A stretch of DNA of 10,943 nucleotides from JAJPJX01 sp964568355 (lineage in GTDB: Bacteria > Acidobacteriota > Terriglobia > Bryobacterales > Bryobacteraceae), in the NCBI GenBank assembly GCA_964568355.1, contig CAZMRK010000165.1, positions 1 through 10,943 on the forward strand, given 5' to 3'. The stretch's first letter is position 1; each line of letters opens with the position of its first letter. The translations under genes were made by a program, and so were the position numbers. The notes beneath the pieces were generated by a model. The model did no database searches and was not told the origin of the DNA. It saw nothing but the letters and a program-made list of their open reading frames with translations. This document shows, piece after piece, positions 1 through 6,824 of the stretch.

Positions 1-1
1 G

Positions 2-529
2 CCTCCGGAAATCCTGGTCACGCCGATTGGTATGGCGCCCCCGAAGGAGCGCCCCGACCTCGACACCATGCTGCGTGCCACCTACATGCTCGGGAACACT
101 CCCATGGTCTTCAACTCCCTCGTCCCGAAGTCACGCGAGGAACTGACTCCCGAGATTCGCGACCGCTTCACGCACTATAACGCGCTCTACAAGCGACTCG
201 TGCGGCCCCTCTTGCCGAACTGCAAGGTATATCATCACTCCCCTGTCAACGCCCAGGGTGGCGTGGAGTCCGCCGATTGGTTGGCGATGCAGTTCATGTC
301 ACCGGACCGCACGAAAGGTTGGGCCATCGTCATGCGCCTTGCGGATGCAGGTTCTGTCGCCTATCAGTTGAAGCCGAAGGGTCTCGAGTCGACGCGCAGA
401 TATGCCGTGACCTTCGATAACGAACGGAAGACTTCCACTGTCTCAGGGGAGGAACTGATGCGGCAGGGCCTGCGTATCGTGCCGCCCGATTCGACCAGGT
501 CGGAATTGGTTCTCTTCGAAGCGAAATAG
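2..529 (+). CDS. Probable GH36-type alpha-galactosidase, C-terminal part (5' end outside window)
   Basis: The reading frame is open from the left edge, so only the last 175 codons of a larger gene are visible; the internal ATG at 32 is not its start. The visible part runs from a helical segment with YKRLVRPLLP (about visible residues 60-70), through a region ending in KGWAIVMRL, to a beta-rich tail with LKPKGL, RYAVTFDN, SGEELMRQGL and a final SELVLFEAK. This order resembles the end of the catalytic barrel and the C-terminal beta domain of GH36/melibiase-type alpha-galactosidases, where a 'kG...R' element, a 'GL...RY.V' strand and an 'SG.ELM..GL' segment are common. If so, it would hydrolyse terminal alpha-galactosides or a related glycoside. 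The catalytic aspartates would lie upstream, outside the window, so activity cannot be judged. The next gene starts 14 nt after the TAG, in the same direction. A related glycosidase family is an alternative. Confidence 0.6.
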   Translation, partial: PPEILVTPIGMAPPKERPDLDTMLRATYMLGNTPMVFNSLVPKSREELTPEIRDRFTHYNALYKRLVRPLLPNCKVYHHSPVNAQGGVESADWLAMQFMSPDRTKGWAIVMRLADAGSVAYQLKPKGLESTRRYAVTFDNERKTSTVSGEELMRQGLRIVPPDSTRSELVLFEAK

Positions 530-543
530 CAAGTCACATAGCC

Positions 544-1347
544 ATGGACGCAGGACTGAAAGGCCAAACAGCACTCATCACCGGCGGCACTAGTGGCATT
601 GGTTTGGGCATCGCCCAAGCACTCGCGGACGAAGGAGTGGACCTGGCAGTGGCCAGCCGCAATCCCGATCCGGCCGCGGTGGAGAATCTGCGCGGCAGAG
701 GAGCACGAGTCGTCCCTATTCCCACCGATGTCAGTCGTGAGGAGCAGGTCAAGCAGATGGTGGCGACTGCCGTCAAGGCATTCGGCCATCTCGATCTGTA
801 TATCAACAACGCCGCCTGGGCGTGGCATGAGCCGATTACCCGGATCGAGACGGACGCCTGGATGAACACTATCCATACCAATCTGTCCGCCTGCCTCTGG
901 GCCTGCCGGGAAGTGGCGCGCCACATGATCCCGCGCAAACAAGGCAGCATTCTGATCATCGGATCGACTGCCATGTTCACGGTACAGTATCGCGAGACTG
1001 CCTACCGCATCTCCAAGACCGGGCTGAAGGCCGCCATGGAAGTCCTGGCGATCGAACTGGCGCCTCACCGGATCCGGGTAAACATGATCGTTCCCGGACA
1101 CTTTCAGACCCGACTCACCTCCGGGTTCCAAGGGGAGCCGCTGCAGAAACTGCTTGGCCAAGTACCCTTGCGGCGCACTGGCGAAACGGAGGAGGTTGGA
1201 CCAGCAGCCGTGCTGCTGCTTTCAGACCGATTGAGTTCCTACACGACCGGCACTTTCCTGGTGATCGATGGAGGGCTGCATCTCAATCCACTGCCGGTTT
1301 ATACGGAGGAGCAGATTCAAGAGATGAACGCCATCGCGGATCTCTGA
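544..1347 (+). CDS. SDR family oxidoreductase (classical short-chain dehydrogenase)
   Basis: This is a complete 267-residue classical SDR, the usual length for the family. Visible elements in order are the cofactor-binding TGGTSGIG (residues 13-20), the NNAA motif (88-91), Asn113, catalytic Ser141, the YxxxK pair Tyr154/Lys158, and a C-terminal IDGG segment that closes many SDRs. Arg39 after the second beta strand, where NAD-specific enzymes often carry Asp, suggests a preference for NADP(H); this is inference. It likely oxidises or reduces a hydroxyl/keto group on a small molecule, plausibly a sugar or sugar acid given the glycosidase and Gfo/Idh/MocA neighbours. The ATG at 544 has no clear Shine-Dalgarno sequence but follows the previous stop by 14 nt, and no other start lies between. 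Its TGA shares one base with the next ATG (TGATG), so the two genes are probably translationally coupled. The exact substrate is unknown. Confidence 0.9.
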   Translation: MDAGLKGQTALITGGTSGIGLGIAQALADEGVDLAVASRNPDPAAVENLRGRGARVVPIPTDVSREEQVKQMVATAVKAFGHLDLYINNAAWAWHEPITRIETDAWMNTIHTNLSACLWACREVARHMIPRKQGSILIIGSTAMFTVQYRETAYRISKTGLKAAMEVLAIELAPHRIRVNMIVPGHFQTRLTSGFQGEPLQKLLGQVPLRRTGETEEVGPAAVLLLSDRLSSYTTGTFLVIDGGLHLNPLPVYTEEQIQEMNAIADL

Positions 1348-2534
1348 TGAGCAACGTAAATTCATCGCCTGTGCGTTTTGGGGTGATCGGCTGCGGTGGC
1401 GCTGCCTGGGTCGGCCATCTTCCGTGGATCTGGGAACATGCGGATGCCGAACTGGTCGCCGTATGTGATCCGGATCCGGTCCGGGCGCGGCAGGCTCAGG
1501 CTCGCTATGGGGCCTGTGCTGCGCTGGCCAACTATCGCGATCTATTGGCGCGCGACGACATTGACGCCGTGTCCATCTGTACTCCACCGGCCTCGCACGC
1601 CGAGATCGCACTCGCCGCAGTCAGGCTAGGCAAGCACGTTCTTTTAGAGAAACCGATGGCCCGCAGCCTCTCCGAGTGTGAAGAATTGGCCCGGATCGCA
1701 CGGAGCAGCGGCATTCGGCTGATGTTGGGACACGAGAAGCGATTCAGCATGGCCTGCCGGAAAATCCGCGAACTGATCGAGCGTGGCACCATAGGCGAGG
1801 TCTTTTACCTGGTGGTGCATTGGGGTGCTTCAGTCAAGCTGGCACCCGAGTGCCTGATTCCCGAAGGATATCGCGAGAGCTATCGCTGGCGCTGGAATGA
1901 CGAGAGCATCGGTGGCGGCATTCTTCAGGACCACCTGCCGCACTACGTCGACCTCTGGCGTTGGTGGACTGGTTCGGAAGTAGAAACGGTATGCGCGGAG
2001 GTGCAGAATATCGCGCGTGATTACCTGGATCGTCCCGATATTGGACGCTGGGAGGATTTCGGCACCGTCCTTATGCGATTCCGCAACGGTGCCGTGGGTG
2101 TATTCAATACAGGCACGGCGGGGCGTGGTCTTTCGCCGATCCTGCACCAGGGCTCGGGCATTGGCGAATGGTCGGAGTTCGGTTACCTGTTCGGTACACG
2201 CGGCCAGTTGGCCTTTGATTTCCTACCGTGGGATTCGCCAGAAAATGGCCGCCTGATGGTCTGGTCGCTGGCGGCCGGCGCGGAGTGTGAGCGGGGTTGG
2301 TACCAGGTGGCGCTTCCGGAGCCCCGCCGTTCCCCAGGTGGTCCCCGGTCCCCAGCCACAAACGAAACCTACATGTTCCGCCGCCAGATGGATCACTTCA
2401 TCCGGTGCATTCGTGAGGGGCGCGAGCCGGACACGGGTTTGCTGGATGGACAGGCCACGCTGGCCGTCGTGGAAGCGGTCTATGAATCGCAACGGATCGG
2501 ACAGAAGGTACGCGTCCGGCAATTGGAGGTTTGA
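1347..2534 (+). CDS. Gfo/Idh/MocA family oxidoreductase
   Basis: This is a complete protein of 395 residues. The N-terminal Rossmann half shows a glycine-rich GVIGCGG motif (residues 12-18), an acidic residue ending the second strand (Asp41), and the family's EKP signature (Glu101-Lys102-Pro103), whose lysine takes part in catalysis and cofactor contact. The C-terminal alpha/beta half contains GGGILQD (189-195), followed by His199 and Asp202 and then LWRWW, matching the usual D...H..D active-site stretch. Family members are NAD(P)-dependent dehydrogenases or reductases acting mainly on sugars, inositols and sugar derivatives. The protein lacks a signal peptide, so it should be cytoplasmic. 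The ATG overlaps the SDR stop by one base and has no strong ribosome binding site of its own, consistent with coupling. The next gene starts immediately after its TGA. Substrate cannot be inferred; paired with the SDR it suggests two redox steps on one sugar. Confidence 0.92.
   Translation: MSNVNSSPVRFGVIGCGGAAWVGHLPWIWEHADAELVAVCDPDPVRARQAQARYGACAALANYRDLLARDDIDAVSICTPPASHAEIALAAVRLGKHVLLEKPMARSLSECEELARIARSSGIRLMLGHEKRFSMACRKIRELIERGTIGEVFYLVVHWGASVKLAPECLIPEGYRESYRWRWNDESIGGGILQDHLPHYVDLWRWWTGSEVETVCAEVQNIARDYLDRPDIGRWEDFGTVLMRFRNGAVGVFNTGTAGRGLSPILHQGSGIGEWSEFGYLFGTRGQLAFDFLPWDSPENGRLMVWSLAAGAECERGWYQVALPEPRRSPGGPRSPATNETYMFRRQMDHFIRCIREGREPDTGLLDGQATLAVVEAVYESQRIGQKVRVRQLEV
2525..2529 (+). 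promoter_or_regulatory. Ribosome binding site for the GTG-started ICL/PEPM-family gene
   Basis: A GGAGG lies inside the end of the Gfo/Idh/MocA gene, five bases before the GTG at 2535. It supports the GTG over the alternative out-of-frame starts nearby and over later internal ATGs. Confidence 0.75.
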
Positions 2535-3533
2535 GTGGACATTCCTTATCTGGGTCCCCTGCTGCGGCAGGACAGGCCCATCTGGATCATGGGTGCACAC
2601 GATGTGCTCTCAGCGAAGATTGCCCAGCGGGCTGGCTTCGATGCCATTGGGGTGCAGTCATTACAGATGGCCTTCGTCAACGGTCAACCCGATATCGGCG
2701 TCATCACGCCCGACGAACTCCTGGCGATGTGCCGCAAGATCCGCAGGTCCATCGATCTGCCGATTGTGGTCGACTTCGAGCAAGGCTTTGGCGAGCCCTA
2801 CGCATCCGTCTACTGGATGCATGAGTTCGAGCGCGCCGGCGCAGCCGCGGTCCACATCGACGACTACGGGTTGCCGTATAAATGCCCATTCATCCCGCCG
2901 CACGTAATGGCTCTGGAATCCATGGAAGAGACGGCGGATAAGATCCGTGCCATGGTGGGAGAAAAGCTCGATCGCCGCTTCATGGTAATCGGCCGGCCCG
3001 GCACCTACGTGGCGCGCGTACACCGGGACGAGGAGTCTCGCCGCGCTGACTGGCTGCGCCGCGCGCAGGCGTATCAACTCGCCGGAGCGGATGCCATCTT
3101 CGCCATCTGCTGGACAGTCGAACACGCCCGCTTCTTTCGCAGCCAGGTAAGCGGCCCCATGATGACCATACGGACACTCGGTACGGAGACCGATCAGGAC
3201 CGCGTCCAATACGCATCGGACATGATGCAACTCTCCGTGGATGAACTGTACCAACTCGGCTATCAGTTGCAGATCGAGCCCACGACGATGCTTGGCGTGG
3301 CGGCCAACGCGATGGCCAAAGCGGTGGCTCGTGAAAAAGAGACAGGCCGGATCATGAGCGTTTTCGAAGAGCACGGCAATCTTTATACTCTTCTCGACCT
3401 CTGGATGAATGCCCCGGAAGTGCGCCGGATCCGCGAAACCTATGTGAGAACGCCGTTCGCGGCGCGAGAGGAGCATAGCCATGCTGACACGGCTTTGGAC
3501 AATCGGTATCAAGGTGCCGGACCTGGAGCGTGA
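2535..3533 (+). CDS. Divergent isocitrate lyase/phosphoenolpyruvate mutase (ICL/PEPM) superfamily protein
   Basis: This 332-residue protein starts at GTG, directly after the upstream TGA and behind a good GGAGG. Recognisable family landmarks are LSAKIAQRAGFDAI (residues 25-38), QPDIGVIT (51-58), the metal-site region VVDFEQGFG (78-86), HIDDYG (107-112), a Cys-containing loop YKCPF (115-119) and the strand MVIGRPG (150-156). Known members (2-methylisocitrate lyase, PEP mutase, oxaloacetate decarboxylase) make or break C-C or C-P bonds next to an oxo-acid using Mg2+. By eye against PrpB, Asp80, Cys117 and Arg154 match catalytic or metal positions, but DxD is DFE, the IED motif is IDD, the KRCGH loop is YKCPF and ARTD is GRPG. 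I therefore call the superfamily only. The last 53 nt overlap the next gene, and the final residues are Ala/Gly/Asp-rich without clear family likeness. It may supply a lyase step in the operon's pathway. Confidence 0.8.
   Translation: MDIPYLGPLLRQDRPIWIMGAHDVLSAKIAQRAGFDAIGVQSLQMAFVNGQPDIGVITPDELLAMCRKIRRSIDLPIVVDFEQGFGEPYASVYWMHEFERAGAAAVHIDDYGLPYKCPFIPPHVMALESMEETADKIRAMVGEKLDRRFMVIGRPGTYVARVHRDEESRRADWLRRAQAYQLAGADAIFAICWTVEHARFFRSQVSGPMMTIRTLGTETDQDRVQYASDMMQLSVDELYQLGYQLQIEPTTMLGVAANAMAKAVAREKETGRIMSVFEEHGNLYTLLDLWMNAPEVRRIRETYVRTPFAAREEHSHADTALDNRYQGAGPGA
3468..3473 (+). promoter_or_regulatory. Ribosome binding site for the VOC gene
   Basis: GAGGAG lies seven bases before the ATG at 3481, inside the end of the ICL/PEPM-family gene. 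It fixes the VOC start at 3481 and so supports a real 53-nt gene overlap rather than a start misplaced upstream. Confidence 0.75.
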
Positions 3534-3897
3534 GCTGGCATTCCAGCGGCAAATCGGGAACCACGTGGTGCTCGATGAAACTCTGGAAGTAGACGGCGAG
3601 AAGTTCCGTTTGCCTCTCCTTCGCGTGGGCGACAAGTATCTTCACATCGCCGAGAAGATGGTCTACGAAAATCTCCTTGATGCGCCGCTGCCCGGCGGTA
3701 TCGCCCACCTGGTCTATCGGACCGATAACTTCGACACCGATTTCAAATGTGCGCTTGATGCCGGTGCCGTGGCCCTGCGGGATGTGGCGGTTGTCTCCGC
3801 GGGCTTCGGCAAACGGCGCGTCGCCTTCCTCCGCGCGCCCAGTGGCTACATCTTCGAAATCATCGAAATTCTGGTCAATCTGGTTCCCGAGGTCTGA
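3481..3897 (+). CDS. VOC family (glyoxalase/dioxygenase-fold) protein
   Basis: This is a 138-residue protein with the two-repeat VOC pattern. The first strand and helix are WTIGIKVPDLERELAF (residues 6-21), and the second repeat opens at GGIAHLVYRTDNF (72-84) and ends with APSGYIFEIIE (119-129). VOC proteins include glyoxalase I, epimerases and extradiol dioxygenases, usually with a metal held by one His/Glu per half-site. Here the second half keeps His76 and Glu126, and His55 could be a first-half ligand, but the expected His in the first strand (the common 'DH.g..V.DL' pattern) is replaced by Thr7. It may bind a metal differently, pair with another subunit, or be a non-classical member. The start is set by GAGGAG seven bases upstream and by the first strand starting at once. 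It overlaps the previous gene by 53 nt and precedes the symporter by 17 nt. It could act as an epimerase or isomerase in the pathway (inference). Confidence 0.82.
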   Translation: MLTRLWTIGIKVPDLERELAFQRQIGNHVVLDETLEVDGEKFRLPLLRVGDKYLHIAEKMVYENLLDAPLPGGIAHLVYRTDNFDTDFKCALDAGAVALRDVAVVSAGFGKRRVAFLRAPSGYIFEIIEILVNLVPEV

Positions 3898-3905
3898 CCG
3901 CGCGT

Positions 3906-3909
3906 GGAG
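3906..3909 (+). promoter_or_regulatory. Ribosome binding site for the GTG-started symporter gene
   Basis: GGAG lies five bases before the GTG at 3915, in the 17-nt gap after the VOC stop. It supports GTG as the start; the first membrane helix follows at residue 6. Confidence 0.65.
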
Positions 3910-3914
3910 AAACC

Positions 3915-5495
3915 GTGACAAGCCTGGACTACGCCGTTCTGGCCGCTTACTTCCTGGTTGTGATCGCGATCGGCCTTCGCACCAGGCGAAGCGTCCACAC
4001 CAGCGACGATTTCTTTCTCTCCGGACGCTCGCTGCCATCCTGGATCACCGGGCTTGCCTTTATGGCCGCCAATCTGGGTTCCTTCGAACTCATGGGCTTC
4101 GCCGCCAACGGAGCCAAGTATGGGATGTTCACCAACCAGCTCTATTGGATCGGTTCCGTCCCCGCCATGATCTTCGCCGGCCTGGTGATGGTGCGGTTCT
4201 TCTACAACGCCAAGATACGCAGCGTACCCGAGTTCCTGCGCCTCCGGTTCGACGAAAAATGCCGCGGCTTGAATGCGATCAGCTTTGCTTTCCTCACTAT
4301 TTTCACCTCGGGCCTGAGCCTGTACGGCCTGGCTATTGTTTTTCATGCGCTGTTCGGCTGGTCTATCGATCTGTGCATCTGGCTTTCCGGAGGCACCGTC
4401 CTGTTTTACGTCATGTCTGGCGGATTGCGGGCATCCATCTACACCGAGGTGCTGCAGTTCTTCCTCATGGTTCTGGGTATCCTGCCGCTTTCTGTGATGG
4501 CCCTGCGCTCCGTAGGCGGACTCTCCAGGCTGCTGTCCCGGCTTCCGGACACGATGACCCATACCTGGGTGCCCGTGCTCCACCCGGAGGGCACGCCCTA
4601 CGGCGCAGGCTTAGGCTCCATCTTCATAGGCCTGATGGTGGCAAGCTTCGCCTATTGGTCGACCGATTTTCTGGTCATCCAACGTGCCTTGGCCGCCAAG
4701 GACCTCGATGCCGCGCAGAAAACCCCGCTCATCGCCACCTTCCCGAAAATGTTTTTCCCCATTCTGACCGTTGTGCCAGGCCTGATCGCACTGCTGGTCA
4801 TTCCCCATCAGATTCAGGGCAACTTCAATATGACCCTGCCACTGATGTTCCTGCACTACTACCCAGCCGGATTGTTGGGCGTCGGCATCACCGCTCTGCT
4901 ATCCAGCTTTATGTCCGGCATGGCAGGAAACGTCACCGCTTTCAATACCGTCTGGACCTACGATCTTTATCAGAACTACATCGCGCCGCACCGCAGCGAC
5001 CACCACTACCTGATCGTCGGCCGAGTGGTCACGATTGTGGGCATCGTCATCTCGATCGCTACGGCGTACTCTGCCCGAGCCTTTCCCAACATCTTCGACT
5101 ATTGGGCGTTGCTTTCCGGAATCTTCGTCGGAGCGCCCTTCGGCACCTTTGTGCTGGGAGTATTCACGGCGCGTGTCAGGGGAACGGCCGCCTTCTGCGG
5201 CATGCTAACCGGCATCTTCAGCGACATTGCGCACTATTTCCTTTACGAAGCCGGTTACCTGCACTACGGAAGCGTGCTGGCCATGGATTTCACCGGGGCC
5301 GCAGTCGGCTTCTTCGCTAACATCGGGACGGCGCTGCTGATCACAATGGTTCAGGGGCCTACACCGATAACGTCACCAGCGCACTGGTGGAAAGCATCTG
5401 CTTTCGTGGCCGCGCGGCCGTGGTATCGAACCCCGGAAGCGCTGGCCTGCCTCTCCTTCGCGGTGATGGTCGTGTTGAACCTGATCTTCTGGTAG
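3915..5495 (+). CDS. Sodium:solute symporter (SSS family)
   Basis: This is a 526-residue integral membrane protein with many hydrophobic helices, in the usual size range for SSS transporters. Helix 1 (about residues 5-21) is followed by DDFFLSGRSLPSW (31-43), equivalent to the family's 'dyflaGR.l' loop. The next helix has GLAFMAANLGSFELMGF, and a region near 320-356 reads LLSSFMSGMAGNV then YDLYQNYI, matching the conserved 'SS.mSt..s..N...T.D.Y' helix involved in Na+ binding. SSS proteins import sugars, organic acids, amino acids or vitamins using the sodium gradient. The GTG start has GGAG five bases upstream. As the last gene of the plus-strand operon, it most likely imports that pathway's substrate, plausibly a sugar or sugar acid. 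The C-terminus carries a hydrophilic stretch (about 475-500) and then a final helix ending LIFW. The substrate is not determinable from sequence. Confidence 0.93.
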   Translation: MTSLDYAVLAAYFLVVIAIGLRTRRSVHTSDDFFLSGRSLPSWITGLAFMAANLGSFELMGFAANGAKYGMFTNQLYWIGSVPAMIFAGLVMVRFFYNAKIRSVPEFLRLRFDEKCRGLNAISFAFLTIFTSGLSLYGLAIVFHALFGWSIDLCIWLSGGTVLFYVMSGGLRASIYTEVLQFFLMVLGILPLSVMALRSVGGLSRLLSRLPDTMTHTWVPVLHPEGTPYGAGLGSIFIGLMVASFAYWSTDFLVIQRALAAKDLDAAQKTPLIATFPKMFFPILTVVPGLIALLVIPHQIQGNFNMTLPLMFLHYYPAGLLGVGITALLSSFMSGMAGNVTAFNTVWTYDLYQNYIAPHRSDHHYLIVGRVVTIVGIVISIATAYSARAFPNIFDYWALLSGIFVGAPFGTFVLGVFTARVRGTAAFCGMLTGIFSDIAHYFLYEAGYLHYGSVLAMDFTGAAVGFFANIGTALLITMVQGPTPITSPAHWWKASAFVAARPWYRTPEALACLSFAVMVVLNLIFW

Positions 5496-5507
5496 ATCTG
5501 CCCGCCG

Positions 5508-6824
5508 TCACTCTACAGGTCGTTCCGGATGGACGAACAGCCAAAACAATCCGGCCAGCAGGGCCATGCAGGCTGTGAAGTCGAGCGCTTGTATCCAGCC
5601 GAATCGCTGCGCAATCCACGGCGTCAGCACCGGTGCCGCCGCTCCCACTGCTTGGGCCAGCGTATTCATCACGCCGAAGAGTGTAGCCGAATGGAGCGGC
5701 GCCAGATCGATGCTCGCCGCCCACGAAGGCGACTGGCCGAACAGATGGCAACCCGCTGCGAGCGACAGGCAGATCATCGCCCACGTAGCGTTCTCGATCC
5801 GTGAGCCTGCCAGGATCAGTATCGCGGCAGCAATACTACCGGAAAGTGTCACGCTCAGTCGGCCTGCCCGCTTGCCATACCGCCCCGTGAGCCAGTCGGA
5901 AAGGCGCCCTCCACACGGCGTCATGATGGCGATCGCCACATAAGGAAGGCTGGCCCAGTATCCCGAAGATACCAGCGAGATCTTGCGTACATTCGCCACG
6001 TAGAGGAAGAACCACGTGTAAAAAACGTAAGAAGGGAAACCTGCCACGCCGTAGCTCAGAACCAAGAACCACACGCTCCGGCTCGCCAGAATTGGACGCC
6101 ACGGGGTACCCCGGCGAGCCGTCCGCGCTTCCGGCGCCTCGCCTTCTTGAATGTACGACAGTTCGAGAGAATTGACACCGACATGTTGTTCCGGGCGATC
6201 AGTCGCGTAACCAAACCATGCCGCCGCTAGAAGCACGCCTACAATTCCCAGCACGTAAAAGGGGAACGGCCAGCCGAAACGGAGAATCAGGTGAACCATC
6301 AGCGGCGGCGCAATCAATCCTCCCAAACCCAACCCGAGCATAAACAGGCTGGTTCCCATAGCCCGCTCGCGCAAAGGCATCCACCGCGCCACTGTCTTGT
6401 TCCCGCAGGGCAGCGCCGCTGCCTGTGCGACACCCATGCCGAACCGCACCAGAATGAATAACCCGAGTACGTGGACATGGATCGCCGACCCAACGCCGGG
6501 CGCGAGCGGCGTGAGTCCGGTAAAGAGGGACCAGGCTGCGACGGCCGCCGTCAGCAAGCGCCGCGGGCCCAAACGGTCCGCCAGAATCCCCACGGGCACC
6601 TGGCACAAACCGTAGCCCACGATAAATGAACTGAGCATCCACCCGATCTCCAGGTTGCTCAGGACGAACTGTGTCTGAAGTTCCCGTGCTGCGATGCTGA
6701 TACTTAGCCGCGTTGTAAACGCGTGCGTAGTCAGCATCGTGAGCAGCAGCGCAAGGTTCCACCTTACCGAAGAAGGGCGATTCGCCGGCTCTACGAAAGA
6801 TCGACCGGGGCTAGAAAGTGGCAA
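5508..6824 (-). CDS. MFS transporter (anion:cation symporter-like)
   Basis: This is a protein of about 438 residues with some twelve hydrophobic helices. Helix 1 starts near residue 22, and the cytoplasmic loop after helix 2 carries motif A as GILADRLGPRR (79-89). A long hydrophilic central loop (EQHVGVNSLELSYIQEGEAPEARTARRG region) separates the two six-helix halves. The pattern is like the anion:cation symporter branch of MFS, which takes up organic acids and sugar acids; the subfamily is inference. The only usable upstream start is TTG at 6824, overlapping the cyclase gene by 14 nt and lacking a Shine-Dalgarno sequence. The first internal ATG (residue 30) would cut into helix 1, so TTG with translational coupling is preferred, though uncertain. 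It is the last gene of the minus-strand operon and could import the product of the exported hydrolase. Its stop faces the symporter stop across 12 nt. Confidence 0.9.
   Translation of the reverse strand: MPLSSPGRSFVEPANRPSSVRWNLALLLTMLTTHAFTTRLSISIAARELQTQFVLSNLEIGWMLSSFIVGYGLCQVPVGILADRLGPRRLLTAAVAAWSLFTGLTPLAPGVGSAIHVHVLGLFILVRFGMGVAQAAALPCGNKTVARWMPLRERAMGTSLFMLGLGLGGLIAPPLMVHLILRFGWPFPFYVLGIVGVLLAAAWFGYATDRPEQHVGVNSLELSYIQEGEAPEARTARRGTPWRPILASRSVWFLVLSYGVAGFPSYVFYTWFFLYVANVRKISLVSSGYWASLPYVAIAIMTPCGGRLSDWLTGRYGKRAGRLSVTLSGSIAAAILILAGSRIENATWAMICLSLAAGCHLFGQSPSWAASIDLAPLHSATLFGVMNTLAQAVGAAAPVLTPWIAQRFGWIQALDFTACMALLAGLFWLFVHPERPVE

Noticed and set aside
364..1161. 265-codon open frame on the minus strand opposite the SDR gene
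   Set aside because: Antisense shadow; the plus strand shows all SDR motifs in order.
2661..3635. 324-codon open frame on the minus strand opposite the ICL/PEPM-like and VOC genes
   Set aside because: No recognisable domain or ribosome binding site, and the plus strand carries well-supported families in an unbroken operon.
3677..5320. Long 547-codon open frame on the plus strand overlapping the VOC and symporter genes
   Set aside because: Its product is rich in Arg, Pro, His and Ser with no domain, and it runs through a clear membrane transporter gene in another frame; a compositional shadow of GC-rich DNA.
5492..5516. Possible bidirectional terminator at the convergent junction
   Set aside because: Only a 5-bp GTAGA/TCTAC pairing with a 15-nt loop and no T-run; too weak to annotate.
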